Source of the DNA: Paenibacillus sp. oral taxon 786 str. D14
GTDB lineage: Bacteria; Bacillota; Bacilli; Paenibacillales; Paenibacillaceae
DNA: 28,630 bases
Assembly: GCF_000159955.1 (NCBI RefSeq)
Contig: NZ_GG695988.1
Span: forward strand, 52,493 to 81,122
Reading direction: 5' to 3'
A program made the position numbers and the translations under genes. This document shows positions 1 through 8,199 of the stretch, one piece after another (position 1 is the stretch's first letter; each line of letters starts with the position of its first letter). The notes beneath the pieces are model-generated. The model did not search any database, was not told the DNA's origin, and was given only the letters and a program-made list of their open reading frames with translations.

Positions 1-1351
1 TCAGCGCCGCTGCTGCGCCGTACGCGGCGACGCCGGCGATGGCGGCGCCGGTGATGCCAAGCTGCGGCACGAGCACCGCGTTTAACGCGGTCTTGAGCAA
101 TGCCGCAGCGAGCAGGTGCAGCGCCGGGGCGCGCACGTGGCCGAGGCCCTGTAACAGGGCACTCGTCGCTGCGACCAGCGCGCCGGGCGCCGCCGTCCAG
201 GCCACCCAAGCCAAGGTGGCCGATCCCGCCGCATCCTCGTACAGCATGACGTTGATGGGCGCAGCCAGCAAGGCCAGGCCCAGCGAAGCCGCCAGGCCGA
301 TCAGCCAGAACCAGCGCAAGGCCAGCTGCACCTGACGCCGGATCGCCCCGGTATCTCCCTTCATCTGCAGCTCGGCCATCGCGGGCACAAACAACACCGA
401 CAGCGACGTCGCCAGCATCGTGACGAGCTGAACCAACGGGATACCCCGGTTGTAAATCCCCACCTGGGCCATGATCTGCAGCTCCTCCCCATGGGCGGAA
501 AGCAGCCGCGGCAGCGTGAACGTATCCACCAGGCTGATCAACGGCACCCCAAGCGAGGCCAAGCTGATCGGCAGCGCAACCTTGAAGAGCGCGGACCATC
601 GCTGCCCCCTTGTTTCCCGAGGCAACAATCGTTTCTCGTCAGTCAGCGGCTGATCCGCCTCCGCCGATGGTCCGGCTTCCCGCCGCTGCAGCGAAGAACG
701 GGTATAGCCCCGCCAATACAGCAGCATCACGGCAAGACCCGCAGCTGCTCCCGCGGAGGAGCCGACCAATGCCCCTCCGGCAAGATCCGCATCAGCGGCT
801 CCCAGCCGGCTTAACGCCAGCAGCAGGACGATCATCACCGTGACACGAATGGCCTGCTCCACCACCTGGGAGACCGCGGTCGGCGTCATATTTTGGTGTC
901 CCTGAAAATATCCCCGCAGCGCCGCCGCCACCGGGATGAGCAGCAGCGCAGGCGCCGCCCCGCGAAAAGCCGGAATCAACAAGCTGCTTCCGATGAGCTG
1001 CGATAATACCGGGGCGCCAAAGTAAAGCAGCACCGCAAAGGCAACCCCCAACACCAGCATCGTCGCCGATGCCAGTCGCAGCACCTCGCTCCGCTCCCGT
1101 TCCAGCCCAGGGGCCTGGCGTTCCGCAATAAATTTGGCCACCGCCGCCTGAAACCCCGAGGTCGTGAGCGTAACCAGCAGGGTGTACAAAGGGTATACCG
1201 TATTATAAATGCCGAATACGCCGTCTCCCCCGATATTTTGCAGCGGGATCTTCTGCAGCATTCCCAGCAGCTTGGTGATTAGCGCCGCCGCGCTCAGAAC
1301 GGCCGCTCCCTTTAGCAGCTTGGAGGACAGGCTTTCCTTCGTTTCCATCAT
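1..1351 (-). CDS. yabM: Lipid-linked oligosaccharide flippase-family protein (MurJ/SpoVB/YabM type), 3' end cut by window edge
   Basis: An open frame runs from ATG at 1351 through the left edge, giving 450 codons of a family usually 500 to 550 residues long, so only the C-terminus is missing. The product is a very hydrophobic multi-pass membrane protein. Its N-terminus, with SSKLLKGAAVLSAAALITK followed by a short QKIPLQNIGG segment, and its later hydrophobic helices resemble the MOP-superfamily exporters SpoVB, YtgP/MurJ and YabM. Family members flip lipid-linked sugar precursors across the membrane; the substrate of YabM is not established. A second ATG follows immediately at 1348, so the first residue is uncertain by one; the ribosome site is weak. 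In B. subtilis yabM also lies directly after spoVT. A terminator separates it from spoVT here, so it probably has its own promoter in 1352-1450, which I could not identify. Confidence 0.88.
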   Translation of the reverse strand, partial: MMETKESLSSKLLKGAAVLSAAALITKLLGMLQKIPLQNIGGDGVFGIYNTVYPLYTLLVTLTTSGFQAAVAKFIAERQAPGLERERSEVLRLASATMLVLGVAFAVLLYFGAPVLSQLIGSSLLIPAFRGAAPALLLIPVAAALRGYFQGHQNMTPTAVSQVVEQAIRVTVMIVLLLALSRLGAADADLAGGALVGSSAGAAAGLAVMLLYWRGYTRSSLQRREAGPSAEADQPLTDEKRLLPRETRGQRWSALFKVALPISLASLGVPLISLVDTFTLPRLLSAHGEELQIMAQVGIYNRGIPLVQLVTMLATSLSVLFVPAMAELQMKGDTGAIRRQVQLALRWFWLIGLAASLGLALLAAPINVMLYEDAAGSATLAWVAWTAAPGALVAATSALLQGLGHVRAPALHLLAAALLKTALNAVLVPQLGITGAAIAGVAAYGAAAAL

Positions 1352-1451
1352 GGCAACCTACTTTGCTTTAACAGTCATCAGCATGTTTTTTAAGCTAACA
1401 GGTTCCATTATAAGACGAAACGGAGGCCATCGCCATTTCCTAAGCCCCAAC

Positions 1452-1523
1452 ACAAAAAAACTTACACATCCCTCTACGTTTCGGACGGACGGCGTCCGCC
1501 CCAAACAGCGGTGTGTGTAAGTT
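1452..1523 (-). terminator. Long-stem intrinsic terminator after spoVT
   Basis: Perfect 10-bp arms at 1459-1468 (AACTTACACA) and 1514-1523 (TGTGTAAGTT) enclose a 45-base interior. The interior has its own 5-bp hairpin (CGGAC at 1486-1490, GTCCG at 1494-1498) flanked by GTTT (1478-1481) and AAAC (1503-1506). On the minus strand the outer arm is followed at once by a run of seven T (complement of 1454-1460). It would end spoVT transcripts before yabM. The loop is unusually large and structured for an intrinsic terminator. Confidence 0.72.
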
Positions 1524-1557
1524 CCTCCATGCGTCTTGCGGATATCTTGAGTTCTTT

Positions 1558-2100
1558 TTATTGCTCCATCTGTTTTGCGAGAAAACCGGCAGCTGTCTCC
1601 GCCATTTTCGATTCCAAGTCGGACATCTTCACAGAATCGTCCTTGTTCACAAGCACCACAGTCCCGATCGGGTCACCGCCAGCAATAATCGGCGCAATGA
1701 CAAACGAAGAGATGTTTTCTGGATGATCCTTCGTAATTTCGTACGATCCAGACGCTGTTTCCATGATGATTTTACGGCTATCCATGCTGCTCTCCAGCAA
1801 GGAACTAATTTGCTTATCCAGGTATTCCTTCTTGGAAGCGCCTGCGACAGCAATAATCGTATCCCGGTCGGAGATTAAGGTAATATGGCTGGTGCTCTCA
1901 TACAGCGACTCCGCATATTCCTTGGCAAAATCGCCCAATTCCCCGATCGGCGAATATTTCTTCAAAATCACTTCTCCATCCCGGTCCACAAAGATTTCGA
2001 GCGGATCTCCTTCCCGAATCCGCAACGTTCGGCGGATTTCCTTAGGGATAACAACACGGCCTAAATCATCGATACGGCGTACAATACCAGTAGCTTTCAT
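1558..2100 (-). CDS. spoVT: Stage V sporulation regulator SpoVT
   Basis: The 180-residue product is nearly collinear with B. subtilis SpoVT (178 residues). The N-terminal 50 residues are an AbrB-type swapped-hairpin DNA-binding domain (MKATGIVRRIDDLGRVVIPK). The rest is the GAF-like ligand/oligomerisation domain ending in AAGFLAKQMEQ. SpoVT is a late forespore regulator that tunes SigG-dependent genes; this role is known from B. subtilis. The ATG at 2100 is set by family alignment because the ribosome site (AAGTGA) is poor. A good SigG-type promoter lies about 165 bases upstream, matching the known SigG control of spoVT. It follows a terminator that ends the preceding foldase gene, and is itself followed by a terminator, so it is probably monocistronic. 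Confidence 0.97.
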   Translation of the reverse strand: MKATGIVRRIDDLGRVVIPKEIRRTLRIREGDPLEIFVDRDGEVILKKYSPIGELGDFAKEYAESLYESTSHITLISDRDTIIAVAGASKKEYLDKQISSLLESSMDSRKIIMETASGSYEITKDHPENISSFVIAPIIAGGDPIGTVVLVNKDDSVKMSDLESKMAETAAGFLAKQMEQ

Positions 2101-2360
2101 TTCACTTGATGCCCCGCTTTCTTAGAAGTTTTGAACTACGGCTTGATTTCCTAAAGCTTCACCTAATCGGACTTTATACGTAATCTGCGGCTTACGCAGA
2201 TGTATGCGCCATAAGCTTCGCCAACGGCCGAAGGTGGGGACAGGGATGGCTTGTTCTGTGATTCTGACCATAGTATTCATCCCGGGCGAACACCTTATTC
2301 ATCATAATGAACCATGATTTTTAACAGCTGGATGCGTATAAGGAACAATAGGTCCGTCCG
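2101..2360 (-). other. spoVT leader region with stable hairpins
   Basis: This stretch between the foldase terminator and spoVT holds no gene. Between the SigG-type promoter and the ATG, about 165 bases would be transcribed. They contain a perfect 7-bp hairpin (ATCTGCG at 2183-2189, CGCAGAT at 2195-2201, loop GCTTA) and a weaker one at 2216-2233 (CTTCG/CGAAG). Neither is followed by a T-run on the minus strand, so they are not terminators. Two imperfect copies of AAGCTTC-rich sequence occur at 2153 and 2212. No known riboswitch class was recognised. Confidence 0.4.
2271..2301 (-). promoter_or_regulatory. SigG-type promoter of spoVT
   Basis: On the minus strand TGAATA (complement of 2296-2301) is followed after 18 bases by AATACTA (complement of 2271-2277). 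The SigG consensus is TGAATA and CATACTA with 17-18 bases between them, so only one position differs. spoVT is SigG-dependent in B. subtilis, which supports the call. Confidence 0.7.
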
Positions 2361-2395
2361 CAAAAAAAGCAACGCAAACCTTCTCCGCGCTGCTT
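2361..2395 (-). terminator. Intrinsic terminator after PrsA-like gene
   Basis: Arms GCAACGC (2369-2375) and GCGCTGC (2387-2393) pair with one G-U on the minus strand, extend by one A-T pair, and are followed by a run of seven T (complement of 2362-2368). It lies 14 bases after the foldase stop codon. Confidence 0.85.
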
Positions 2396-2408
2396 CCTAA
2401 GCTCTGCT

Positions 2409-3569
2409 TTATTTGCTCGTATTGCCGCTGTTGGAGCCGGCATTGTTGGCAGCACCGTTGCCCGTGTTGCTGCCCGTTCCGGTGTTTCCGGCATTGCCGG
2501 ACCCTTCTGTACCGGCATTCGTACCCGTGTCAGTTCCTGCATTGGAGCCATTGCCCGCATTGGTGTCCGTTCCCGTGCCATTTTCGCCGGTGCTCGTTTC
2601 CACTTTAGGCAAGTCGATTTTCTTGATGATCTTCTTCTCTAGATCCCCCGCCATGAACTCGTCCAATTTGTTCGAGGCCAGCGTTGTTTGGATCATGTCC
2701 TTCTGTTCCTGCGTCAGATCCTCAAATTTCTTCTCGGTCCGAGATTCCACGCGAATGATGTGGTAGCCGTATTCCGTCTTCACTGGATCACCAATTTGGT
2801 TCAGCGGTTGGGTCAAAGCAGCTTGTTTAAAAGCTTCTACCCAGTTGCTCACTTCCACGTTCTCGTACAAACCGCCGTTATCCTTGGAGCCCGGATCCTC
2901 GGAGTACTGCTTCGCCAACGCGGCGAAATCCTCGCCCTTGTCCAGTTTCGCTTTCACTTCCTTCGCCAGCTTGAGCGTTTCCTCTTCAGTCCGCTCTTTG
3001 CCGTCTGGATCGGTGAAGTTAATCAGGATATGGCGGACCGAAGCCGTCGTATAGTCCTGTTTTGTCGCTTCGAATTCCTTCTTCACATCATCCTCAGAGA
3101 TCTTCTGCCGTTCGCCTTCCATCACGGTATAAATCCGAACCATATAGTCCTTGAATTCAGCTTCGGATACCTTCTGGGCGTCCAGCATATTTTTGAAGTT
3201 CTCTTCGCCGTAGGACGATTTCATCAAATCAAACTGCTCCTCGGCTTTCTTCTTGCCGGCTTCTTTCGTCTTCTCGTCGGCTTTGGCTTCAAGGTATTCA
3301 TACGCGATCTCCTGCTTCACCAAATATTGACGGAAGTCTTCCATTTGCATGAATTGTTCCATTTGCGGCTGAAGGGCAAGCACGATCCGCTGCTCGCGGT
3401 CGAATTCGTTCTCCGTAATTTCGCCGCCTTCGTACGTCGCAATAACCTTACTCGTATCTTTCCCTCCCGAGCTTGCATTCTTGCCGCATCCAGCCATAAC
3501 GGAAAAAGCCAGTACCGTTACAAGCGCAATCAGCAGCATTCTCCATGAGCGCCTTTTACTTTGAAACAT
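2409..3569 (-). CDS. PrsA/SurA-like peptidyl-prolyl isomerase lipoprotein
   Basis: The 386-residue product begins with a lipoprotein signal peptide: basic MFQSKRRSWR, a hydrophobic stretch, and lipobox VMAGC with the acylated cysteine at residue 28. A SurA-like helical chaperone region (about 40-170) is followed by one parvulin PpiC domain (about 176-275) that includes VRHILI, the GG(L) turn and YGYHIIRV. The protein should be an extracytoplasmic foldase anchored in the membrane. The last 60 residues are a Gly/Asn/Thr/Ser-only tail, probably a flexible wall-spanning segment. The ATG at 3569 has the site AAAGGGGA eight bases upstream, inside the 3' end of mfd, which it overlaps by 14 bases, so the two are probably cotranscribed. 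It is close to B. subtilis PrsA in architecture, but that gene lies elsewhere; orthology is uncertain. Confidence 0.93.
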   Translation of the reverse strand: MFQSKRRSWRMLLIALVTVLAFSVMAGCGKNASSGGKDTSKVIATYEGGEITENEFDREQRIVLALQPQMEQFMQMEDFRQYLVKQEIAYEYLEAKADEKTKEAGKKKAEEQFDLMKSSYGEENFKNMLDAQKVSEAEFKDYMVRIYTVMEGERQKISEDDVKKEFEATKQDYTTASVRHILINFTDPDGKERTEEETLKLAKEVKAKLDKGEDFAALAKQYSEDPGSKDNGGLYENVEVSNWVEAFKQAALTQPLNQIGDPVKTEYGYHIIRVESRTEKKFEDLTQEQKDMIQTTLASNKLDEFMAGDLEKKIIKKIDLPKVETSTGENGTGTDTNAGNGSNAGTDTGTNAGTEGSGNAGNTGTGSNTGNGAANNAGSNSGNTSK

Positions 3570-6500
3570 TCTGTAGTTCCCCTTTCACTTTGAACGCATC
3601 CTTCAGGGCGCCGAGAAACTGCTCCAGCAAGCCCATCATTTCTTTGTCGTCCATTCCCTTGGTATTTATCCGGATAAGCATCACGGACCCTTGACTAAAT
3701 TGTACACATCTTCCGAACAGATTGCCAACTTCCGCAAGCTTGCTCGGAACGATGGCCTGTTCCTGTCCTTCGTAGAACTTGATCGTCACTTCCTCGCCCC
3801 GCAGCGTCATAGACTCGATGCCATACTGCTTGCCGTACAACTTGACGCGGGCAACCGCCAGGAGATTCTGCACGGCATCCGGCAGCTCCCCGAACCGGTC
3901 GAGCAACTCGTCCTCCAACTCGGCCACGTCCTCAAAAGTCTGCACAGAGGCTGTCTTCTTGTAGATCTCGATCTTCTGAATGCTGTCGTAGATGTAATCC
4001 GACGGCAAATACGCGTCGATGCCCAAATCGATCGTGGTGTTCCAAGTCGCCTCAGCCGGCGGGGTCTCCCCAAGCATCGTAATTTTACGCTTCTGAATTT
4101 CTTCCGCCAGCATCTGCGAATACAGATCAAAGCCGACGGAAGCGATGAAGCCATGCTGCTCCGCACCAAGCAAATTCCCGGCGCCGCGGATGGCTAAGTC
4201 GCGCATGGCGATTTTGAAGCCGGAACCGAGCTCCGTAAATTCCTTAATCGACTGCAGCCGTTTCTCCGCAACTTCGGTTAAGGACTTATCCTTTTGATAT
4301 GTGAAATAAGCATAGGCAATCCGGTTGGATCGTCCAACACGGCCGCGCAGCTGATACAGCTGGGACAAGCCCATCTTGTCCGCATCATGCACGATCAGCG
4401 TATTGACGTTCGGAATGTCCACTCCGGTTTCAATGATACTGGTGCTGACCAGGACGTCGTATTCCCCGTCAAGAAAATCGAGAATCGTCTTCTCCAGCTC
4501 CTGCTCCGACATCTGCCCATGACCAACGACAACTCGCGCTTCCGGCACGAGCATAGAGATTTGTGCGGCCATTTCATGAATCCCTTGCACGCGGTTATAC
4601 AGGTAATAAATCTGTCCGCCCCTCGCCATTTCCCGTTCGATTGCTTCGCGCACGAGCGACTGACTGTACTCGACGACATACGTCTGCACCGGGAACCGGT
4701 TTTCCGGCGGCGTTTCAATGACCGACAGATCCCGTACGCCCAGCATGGACATATGCAGCGTCCGCGGAATTGGGGTCGCCGTCAGCGTCAGCACGTCTAC
4801 GTTGGTTTTCAGTTTCTTTAACTTCTCTTTATGGGTGACGCCAAACCGCTGCTCTTCGTCAACGATCAGCAGTCCCAAGTCTTTAAAGACCAGATCCTGC
4901 GACAAAATGCGGTGGGTTCCGATCACGATATCCACCGTGCCCTGACGAATCCCCTTGATGGTTTCGTTCTGCTCCTTGCGGCTGCGGAAACGGCTAAGCG
5001 TCTGAATGTTGATCGGATAACCGGCAAACCGCTCCCGGAACGTCTCATAGTGCTGCTGCGCCAAAATCGTCGTTGGCACAAGCACGGCAACCTGCTTGCC
5101 TTCAATCGCTGCCTTAAAGGCCGCGCGGATAGCGACTTCGGTCTTGCCATAACCAACGTCACCGCACAGCAGGCGGTCCATTGGACGGCTTTGTTCCATA
5201 TCTCTCTTGATTTCCTCAATGGCCCGCAGCTGGTCCGGAGTTTCCTCATACGGGAACATCGCTTCGAATTCCTGCTGCTCCGGAGTGTCCTTCTCGAAGG
5301 CATACCCCGGGGCAGCTTGCCGCTCAGCGTACAGCTTGATCAAATCGTCGGCGATGTTCTGGACGGAGGAACGAACCTTGTTCTTCACGCGGTTCCACTC
5401 GTTGCCGCCCAGCTTATAAATCTTCGGTTCCTTGTCCTCGGAACCCACGTATTTCTGAATCATGTCGATCTGTTCGATCGGTACCGACAGCTTGTCGCCG
5501 CCGGCATAGAGGATATGCATGTAATCCTTGTGGATCCCGCCGACCTCCAGCGTACCGATGCCCATGTATTTCCCGATCCCGTGGTTCTGGTGAACGACGT
5601 AATCGCCGACCTTCAGCTCGGTATAACTCTTGATCCGTTCGGCATTGTCCATGCTCTTGGCGACGCGGCGCGCTTTGCGCTGCTTCTGGGAGAACATCTC
5701 GCCTTCGGTAATCACGACGAGGTGTACAGAAGGCAGTTCGAAGCCGGACTGCAGGTTGCCTTGCAGTAATTGAGGCTCATCAATGCCGTAATCCTGCAGC
5801 ACCCGCCGCATCCGATCCATGCGCTCTTCGGTGCTGGCCAACATGATGACGTGGGCGCCGCTTTTTTTCCAACGCTCCATCTCTGCCTTTAAGACATTCA
5901 TTTGCCCATGAAAATCCTGCATTGCCCGCGTAACGAAATTCACGATATTTTGCGGCTGGGAATGCGGGACTTGACGCAGGAACAATGACAGAAACAACGT
6001 CTGGAACGGACGATGGTAGATCAGATGATCCACGTCCACCGCAAGCGGCAGGTCGGGGAGACTCTTCCCGTTCTGGTACAGGTGCAGATTCCACTCCGCC
6101 TCATCGCGTTCCAGCTGCTTGGCCGTTTCCAGCAGGCGCGACGGTTCGTCCAGCAGAAGCAGCGTATCCTCTGGCATGTAGTCGTATAACGTTTTTCGCT
6201 CTGGATAGATCAAAGAAATATATTTATAGATTTCCGAAAAATAAACATGCTCGCGCAGCATTTCGATTTCTTTGTACATCTCTTCGCGGAGACGATTTTT
6301 GGCCTGGCGGTCGGTCATCTTGTCCAGCTGGATCTCCAGCTTCTCGGATAACGCCTGCGCTGCCTGGCCCATCCGTTCCTTCGTTGCGATCAGTTCCTTG
6401 CAAGGTGGAATGAACACTTCCTTGATCTGGTCCACCGATCGCTGATCCGCCGGATCAAAGGTCCGGATCGAATCGACCTCATCATCAAACAACTCCACCC

Positions 6501-7080
6501 GGTATGCCATGGACGCTGTCAGTGGATAAAAGTCAATGATGCCCCCGCGCAGGCTCATTTCGCCGCGGGATTCCACTCGTTCGACCCGCTCGTAGCCCAG
6601 CTCGACCATTTGAGCCATGAAACGCTCCAGCTCCAGCGTGCCCCCGAGCCGGACGGTCAGTCCCGCTTCGGCCATGGCCTCCGGCGTTGGGATATAGCGG
6701 CGAATACCGGAATAAGGCACCACCACGATGCCCCGGAATCCCCGGGAGCATTGCAGCAGCACCTCGATCCGCTGGGCCAGCGTTTCCGGGCTGGATACGG
6801 CCGATTCGGCAGCAACCAGCTCATTCGCCGGGTACATCAGCACCTGATCCGGTGATAACGCTTCCTGTAAATCTTCATACATTTTCTGTGCGGAGAACAT
6901 ATTGTGGGTCACGACGAGCAGCGGCCGTTTCGTTTCCTGATGCAGCGCGGCTAGCATCACTTGCCTGGATGAACCCGACAAGCCGGAAATCAACTGCTCC
7001 TTCATGCCCGAATTAATGCCCGCAACCGTCGAAGCAAAATCGGTATCGCGTGAAAAAGCTTCAATAAGTGCTTGTAGCAA
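3556..7080 (-). CDS. mfd: Transcription-repair coupling factor Mfd
   Basis: Mfd removes RNA polymerase stalled at DNA lesions and recruits UvrA. The order of domains is complete: UvrB-like N-terminus (to about residue 350), CarD-like RNA polymerase interaction domain (YVVHQNHGIGKYMG near 495), then a RecG-like translocase with Walker A GDVGYGKT near 637, DEEQRFG near 740 and TATPIPRT near 764, and the C-terminal TRCF domain. The frame extends upstream to 7158. I place the start at TTG 7080 because AGAGAGGTG lies six bases before it and the product (1174 residues, MLQALIEAF) then matches B. subtilis Mfd (1177) in length and N-terminus. It follows fin, as in B. subtilis, but two terminator-like hairpins stand between them. 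Its 3' end overlaps the foldase gene. Confidence 0.96.
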   Translation of the reverse strand: MLQALIEAFSRDTDFASTVAGINSGMKEQLISGLSGSSRQVMLAALHQETKRPLLVVTHNMFSAQKMYEDLQEALSPDQVLMYPANELVAAESAVSSPETLAQRIEVLLQCSRGFRGIVVVPYSGIRRYIPTPEAMAEAGLTVRLGGTLELERFMAQMVELGYERVERVESRGEMSLRGGIIDFYPLTASMAYRVELFDDEVDSIRTFDPADQRSVDQIKEVFIPPCKELIATKERMGQAAQALSEKLEIQLDKMTDRQAKNRLREEMYKEIEMLREHVYFSEIYKYISLIYPERKTLYDYMPEDTLLLLDEPSRLLETAKQLERDEAEWNLHLYQNGKSLPDLPLAVDVDHLIYHRPFQTLFLSLFLRQVPHSQPQNIVNFVTRAMQDFHGQMNVLKAEMERWKKSGAHVIMLASTEERMDRMRRVLQDYGIDEPQLLQGNLQSGFELPSVHLVVITEGEMFSQKQRKARRVAKSMDNAERIKSYTELKVGDYVVHQNHGIGKYMGIGTLEVGGIHKDYMHILYAGGDKLSVPIEQIDMIQKYVGSEDKEPKIYKLGGNEWNRVKNKVRSSVQNIADDLIKLYAERQAAPGYAFEKDTPEQQEFEAMFPYEETPDQLRAIEEIKRDMEQSRPMDRLLCGDVGYGKTEVAIRAAFKAAIEGKQVAVLVPTTILAQQHYETFRERFAGYPINIQTLSRFRSRKEQNETIKGIRQGTVDIVIGTHRILSQDLVFKDLGLLIVDEEQRFGVTHKEKLKKLKTNVDVLTLTATPIPRTLHMSMLGVRDLSVIETPPENRFPVQTYVVEYSQSLVREAIEREMARGGQIYYLYNRVQGIHEMAAQISMLVPEARVVVGHGQMSEQELEKTILDFLDGEYDVLVSTSIIETGVDIPNVNTLIVHDADKMGLSQLYQLRGRVGRSNRIAYAYFTYQKDKSLTEVAEKRLQSIKEFTELGSGFKIAMRDLAIRGAGNLLGAEQHGFIASVGFDLYSQMLAEEIQKRKITMLGETPPAEATWNTTIDLGIDAYLPSDYIYDSIQKIEIYKKTASVQTFEDVAELEDELLDRFGELPDAVQNLLAVARVKLYGKQYGIESMTLRGEEVTIKFYEGQEQAIVPSKLAEVGNLFGRCVQFSQGSVMLIRINTKGMDDKEMMGLLEQFLGALKDAFKVKGELQNVSK

Positions 7081-7132
7081 ATGAGGCACCTCTCTTACTG
7101 CTGATGGATAGAAATCTATGGCTAGACGAAAA

Positions 7133-7151
7133 GGGTAAGTCCAGCTTACCC
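7133..7151 (-). terminator. Second terminator-like hairpin between fin and mfd
   Basis: Perfect 7-bp arms GGGTAAG (7133-7139) and CTTACCC (7145-7151) with a 5-base loop are followed on the minus strand by TTTT. It lies only six bases beyond the fin terminator. The T-run is short, so it may be a weak second terminator or a structure in the mfd leader. Confidence 0.5.
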
Positions 7152-7156
7152 GAACC

Positions 7157-7187
7157 AAAAAGGAGCCTCAGCAACGTGCCAAGGCTC
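7157..7187 (-). terminator. Intrinsic terminator after fin
   Basis: Arms GAGCCT (7163-7168) and AGGCTC (7182-7187) with a 13-base loop are followed on the minus strand by C and five T (complement of 7157-7161). It lies about 50 bases after the fin stop codon. Confidence 0.7.
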
Positions 7188-7238
7188 TATAACCGTATAT
7201 TCCGGTAAATTTGTCCATTGTTCCTCGTAGCTTGCAGT

Positions 7239-7469
7239 CTACTGCAAAGGATTGGCGAGCAGCAGCAGTTCCGGGTTATGATCAAGTGCTTCCTTGCAAT
7301 AGTCGCAGGTCACCCGGACCGTCATTTCGCCGTTTGAATCATACGCTATTATATCTCTCCGCTCATCGGGGGTCAAGGAATGGAAGCCTAATTGGGCTTC
7401 TGTGACTTGAGGCGATTCGATTCTACCAATCACCGTTCGGCAGTGCCGACAAACATAGTTTACAGCCAT
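7239..7469 (-). CDS. fin: Anti-sigma-F factor Fin
   Basis: The 76-residue product equals B. subtilis Fin (YabK) in length and position between pth/spoVC and mfd. Two CxxC pairs, CRHC (residues 7-10) and CDYC (55-58), form a presumed zinc site. In B. subtilis Fin is made in the forespore, binds SigF and helps the change from SigF to SigG. The start at 7469 has an AGGAGGC site six bases upstream. A SigF-like sequence lies at 7502-7530 and a terminator follows, so the gene is probably transcribed alone. Confidence 0.93.
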   Translation of the reverse strand: MAVNYVCRHCRTVIGRIESPQVTEAQLGFHSLTPDERRDIIAYDSNGEMTVRVTCDYCKEALDHNPELLLLANPLQ

Positions 7470-7501
7470 CTATATGCCTCCTGAAGATTCATTATGTCTC
7501 C

Positions 7502-7530
7502 AGTATGCCCCAAGCGGACGGCTTTTAGCC
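7502..7530 (-). promoter_or_regulatory. Possible SigF-type promoter of fin
   Basis: On the minus strand GGGCATACT (complement of 7502-7510) matches the SigF -10 pattern GGnnAnAnT. Fifteen bases upstream is GGCTA (7526-7530), a poor match to the -35 GTATA. The call rests mainly on the -10 and on known SigF/SigG control of fin in B. subtilis. Confidence 0.35.
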
Positions 7531-7554
7531 TATCGACCCTGCTAGATCAATTAT

Positions 7555-8115
7555 TTAGCCGTTAAACTTTGCCATCGTTTGTTCGAAGGTATGGTCCAGG
7601 CTATATTCCAATGCATCGCATGCCGCTTGAATGGACTGATCAAGCAGCGGCTTATCTTTCTTCGGAAACGGCGACAGAACATAATCTACGACCGCATACC
7701 CTGGCTCCGGCCGGGAAATGCCCATCCGAATTCGGTTAAACGTCTGCGTGCCGATATGTTGAATGATCGACTTAATGCCGTTGTGCCCACCGGCACTGCC
7801 TTGATATCTCAGCCGATTACGCCCCAACTCGGTGTCGAGGTCGTCGTACACCACGATCATGTCTTCAATCGACGCCTTATAGTAGTCCATATAAGCGCGC
7901 ACCGCTTCGCCAGATAAATTCATGTAGGTCATCGGCTTGATCAGCACGACTTTCCCGCCCGGCAGCATCCCCTCTCCAATCAAAGCCTTGCACTTGCTTT
8001 GCTTGATCTCGATGCCATGCCGGCGCGCCAGCTCATCCACGGCCATAAAGCCGATATTATGCCGGGTTTTCTCATATTGGGCTCCCGGATTGCCGAGCCC
8101 TACGATCCACTTCAT
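7555..8115 (-). CDS. pth: Peptidyl-tRNA hydrolase (SpoVC)
   Basis: The 186-residue enzyme releases peptides from prematurely dropped peptidyl-tRNA. The N-terminus KWIVGLGNPG, catalytic His19 in TRHNIGF, the substrate-binding Asn9, Asn66 (YMNLSG) and Asn112 (GGHNG), and the acidic VYDDLD motif at 89-94 are all present. The start at 8115 has GGAGGG about nine bases upstream. B. subtilis calls it spoVC because of a sporulation-defective allele. There ctc lies between prs and this gene; here a repeat-rich gap without a gene takes its place. Confidence 0.97.
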   Translation of the reverse strand: MKWIVGLGNPGAQYEKTRHNIGFMAVDELARRHGIEIKQSKCKALIGEGMLPGGKVVLIKPMTYMNLSGEAVRAYMDYYKASIEDMIVVYDDLDTELGRNRLRYQGSAGGHNGIKSIIQHIGTQTFNRIRMGISRPEPGYAVVDYVLSPFPKKDKPLLDQSIQAACDALEYSLDHTFEQTMAKFNG

Positions 8116-8199
8116 GGGTCATGTCCCTCCAAACGCTAATGTATCTTCAAACCGCCTCTGGTGCTTGATTGTTCGTTAAACTAACTACTACTTGCCTCG

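Noticed and set aside
4831..5769. 312-codon open frame on the plus strand, antisense to mfd
   Set aside because: It is the mirror of a strongly conserved, GC-rich gene; it has no ribosome site and its translation resembles no known protein. The same holds for long antisense frames at 2688-3548, 9840-10409 and 20640-21455.
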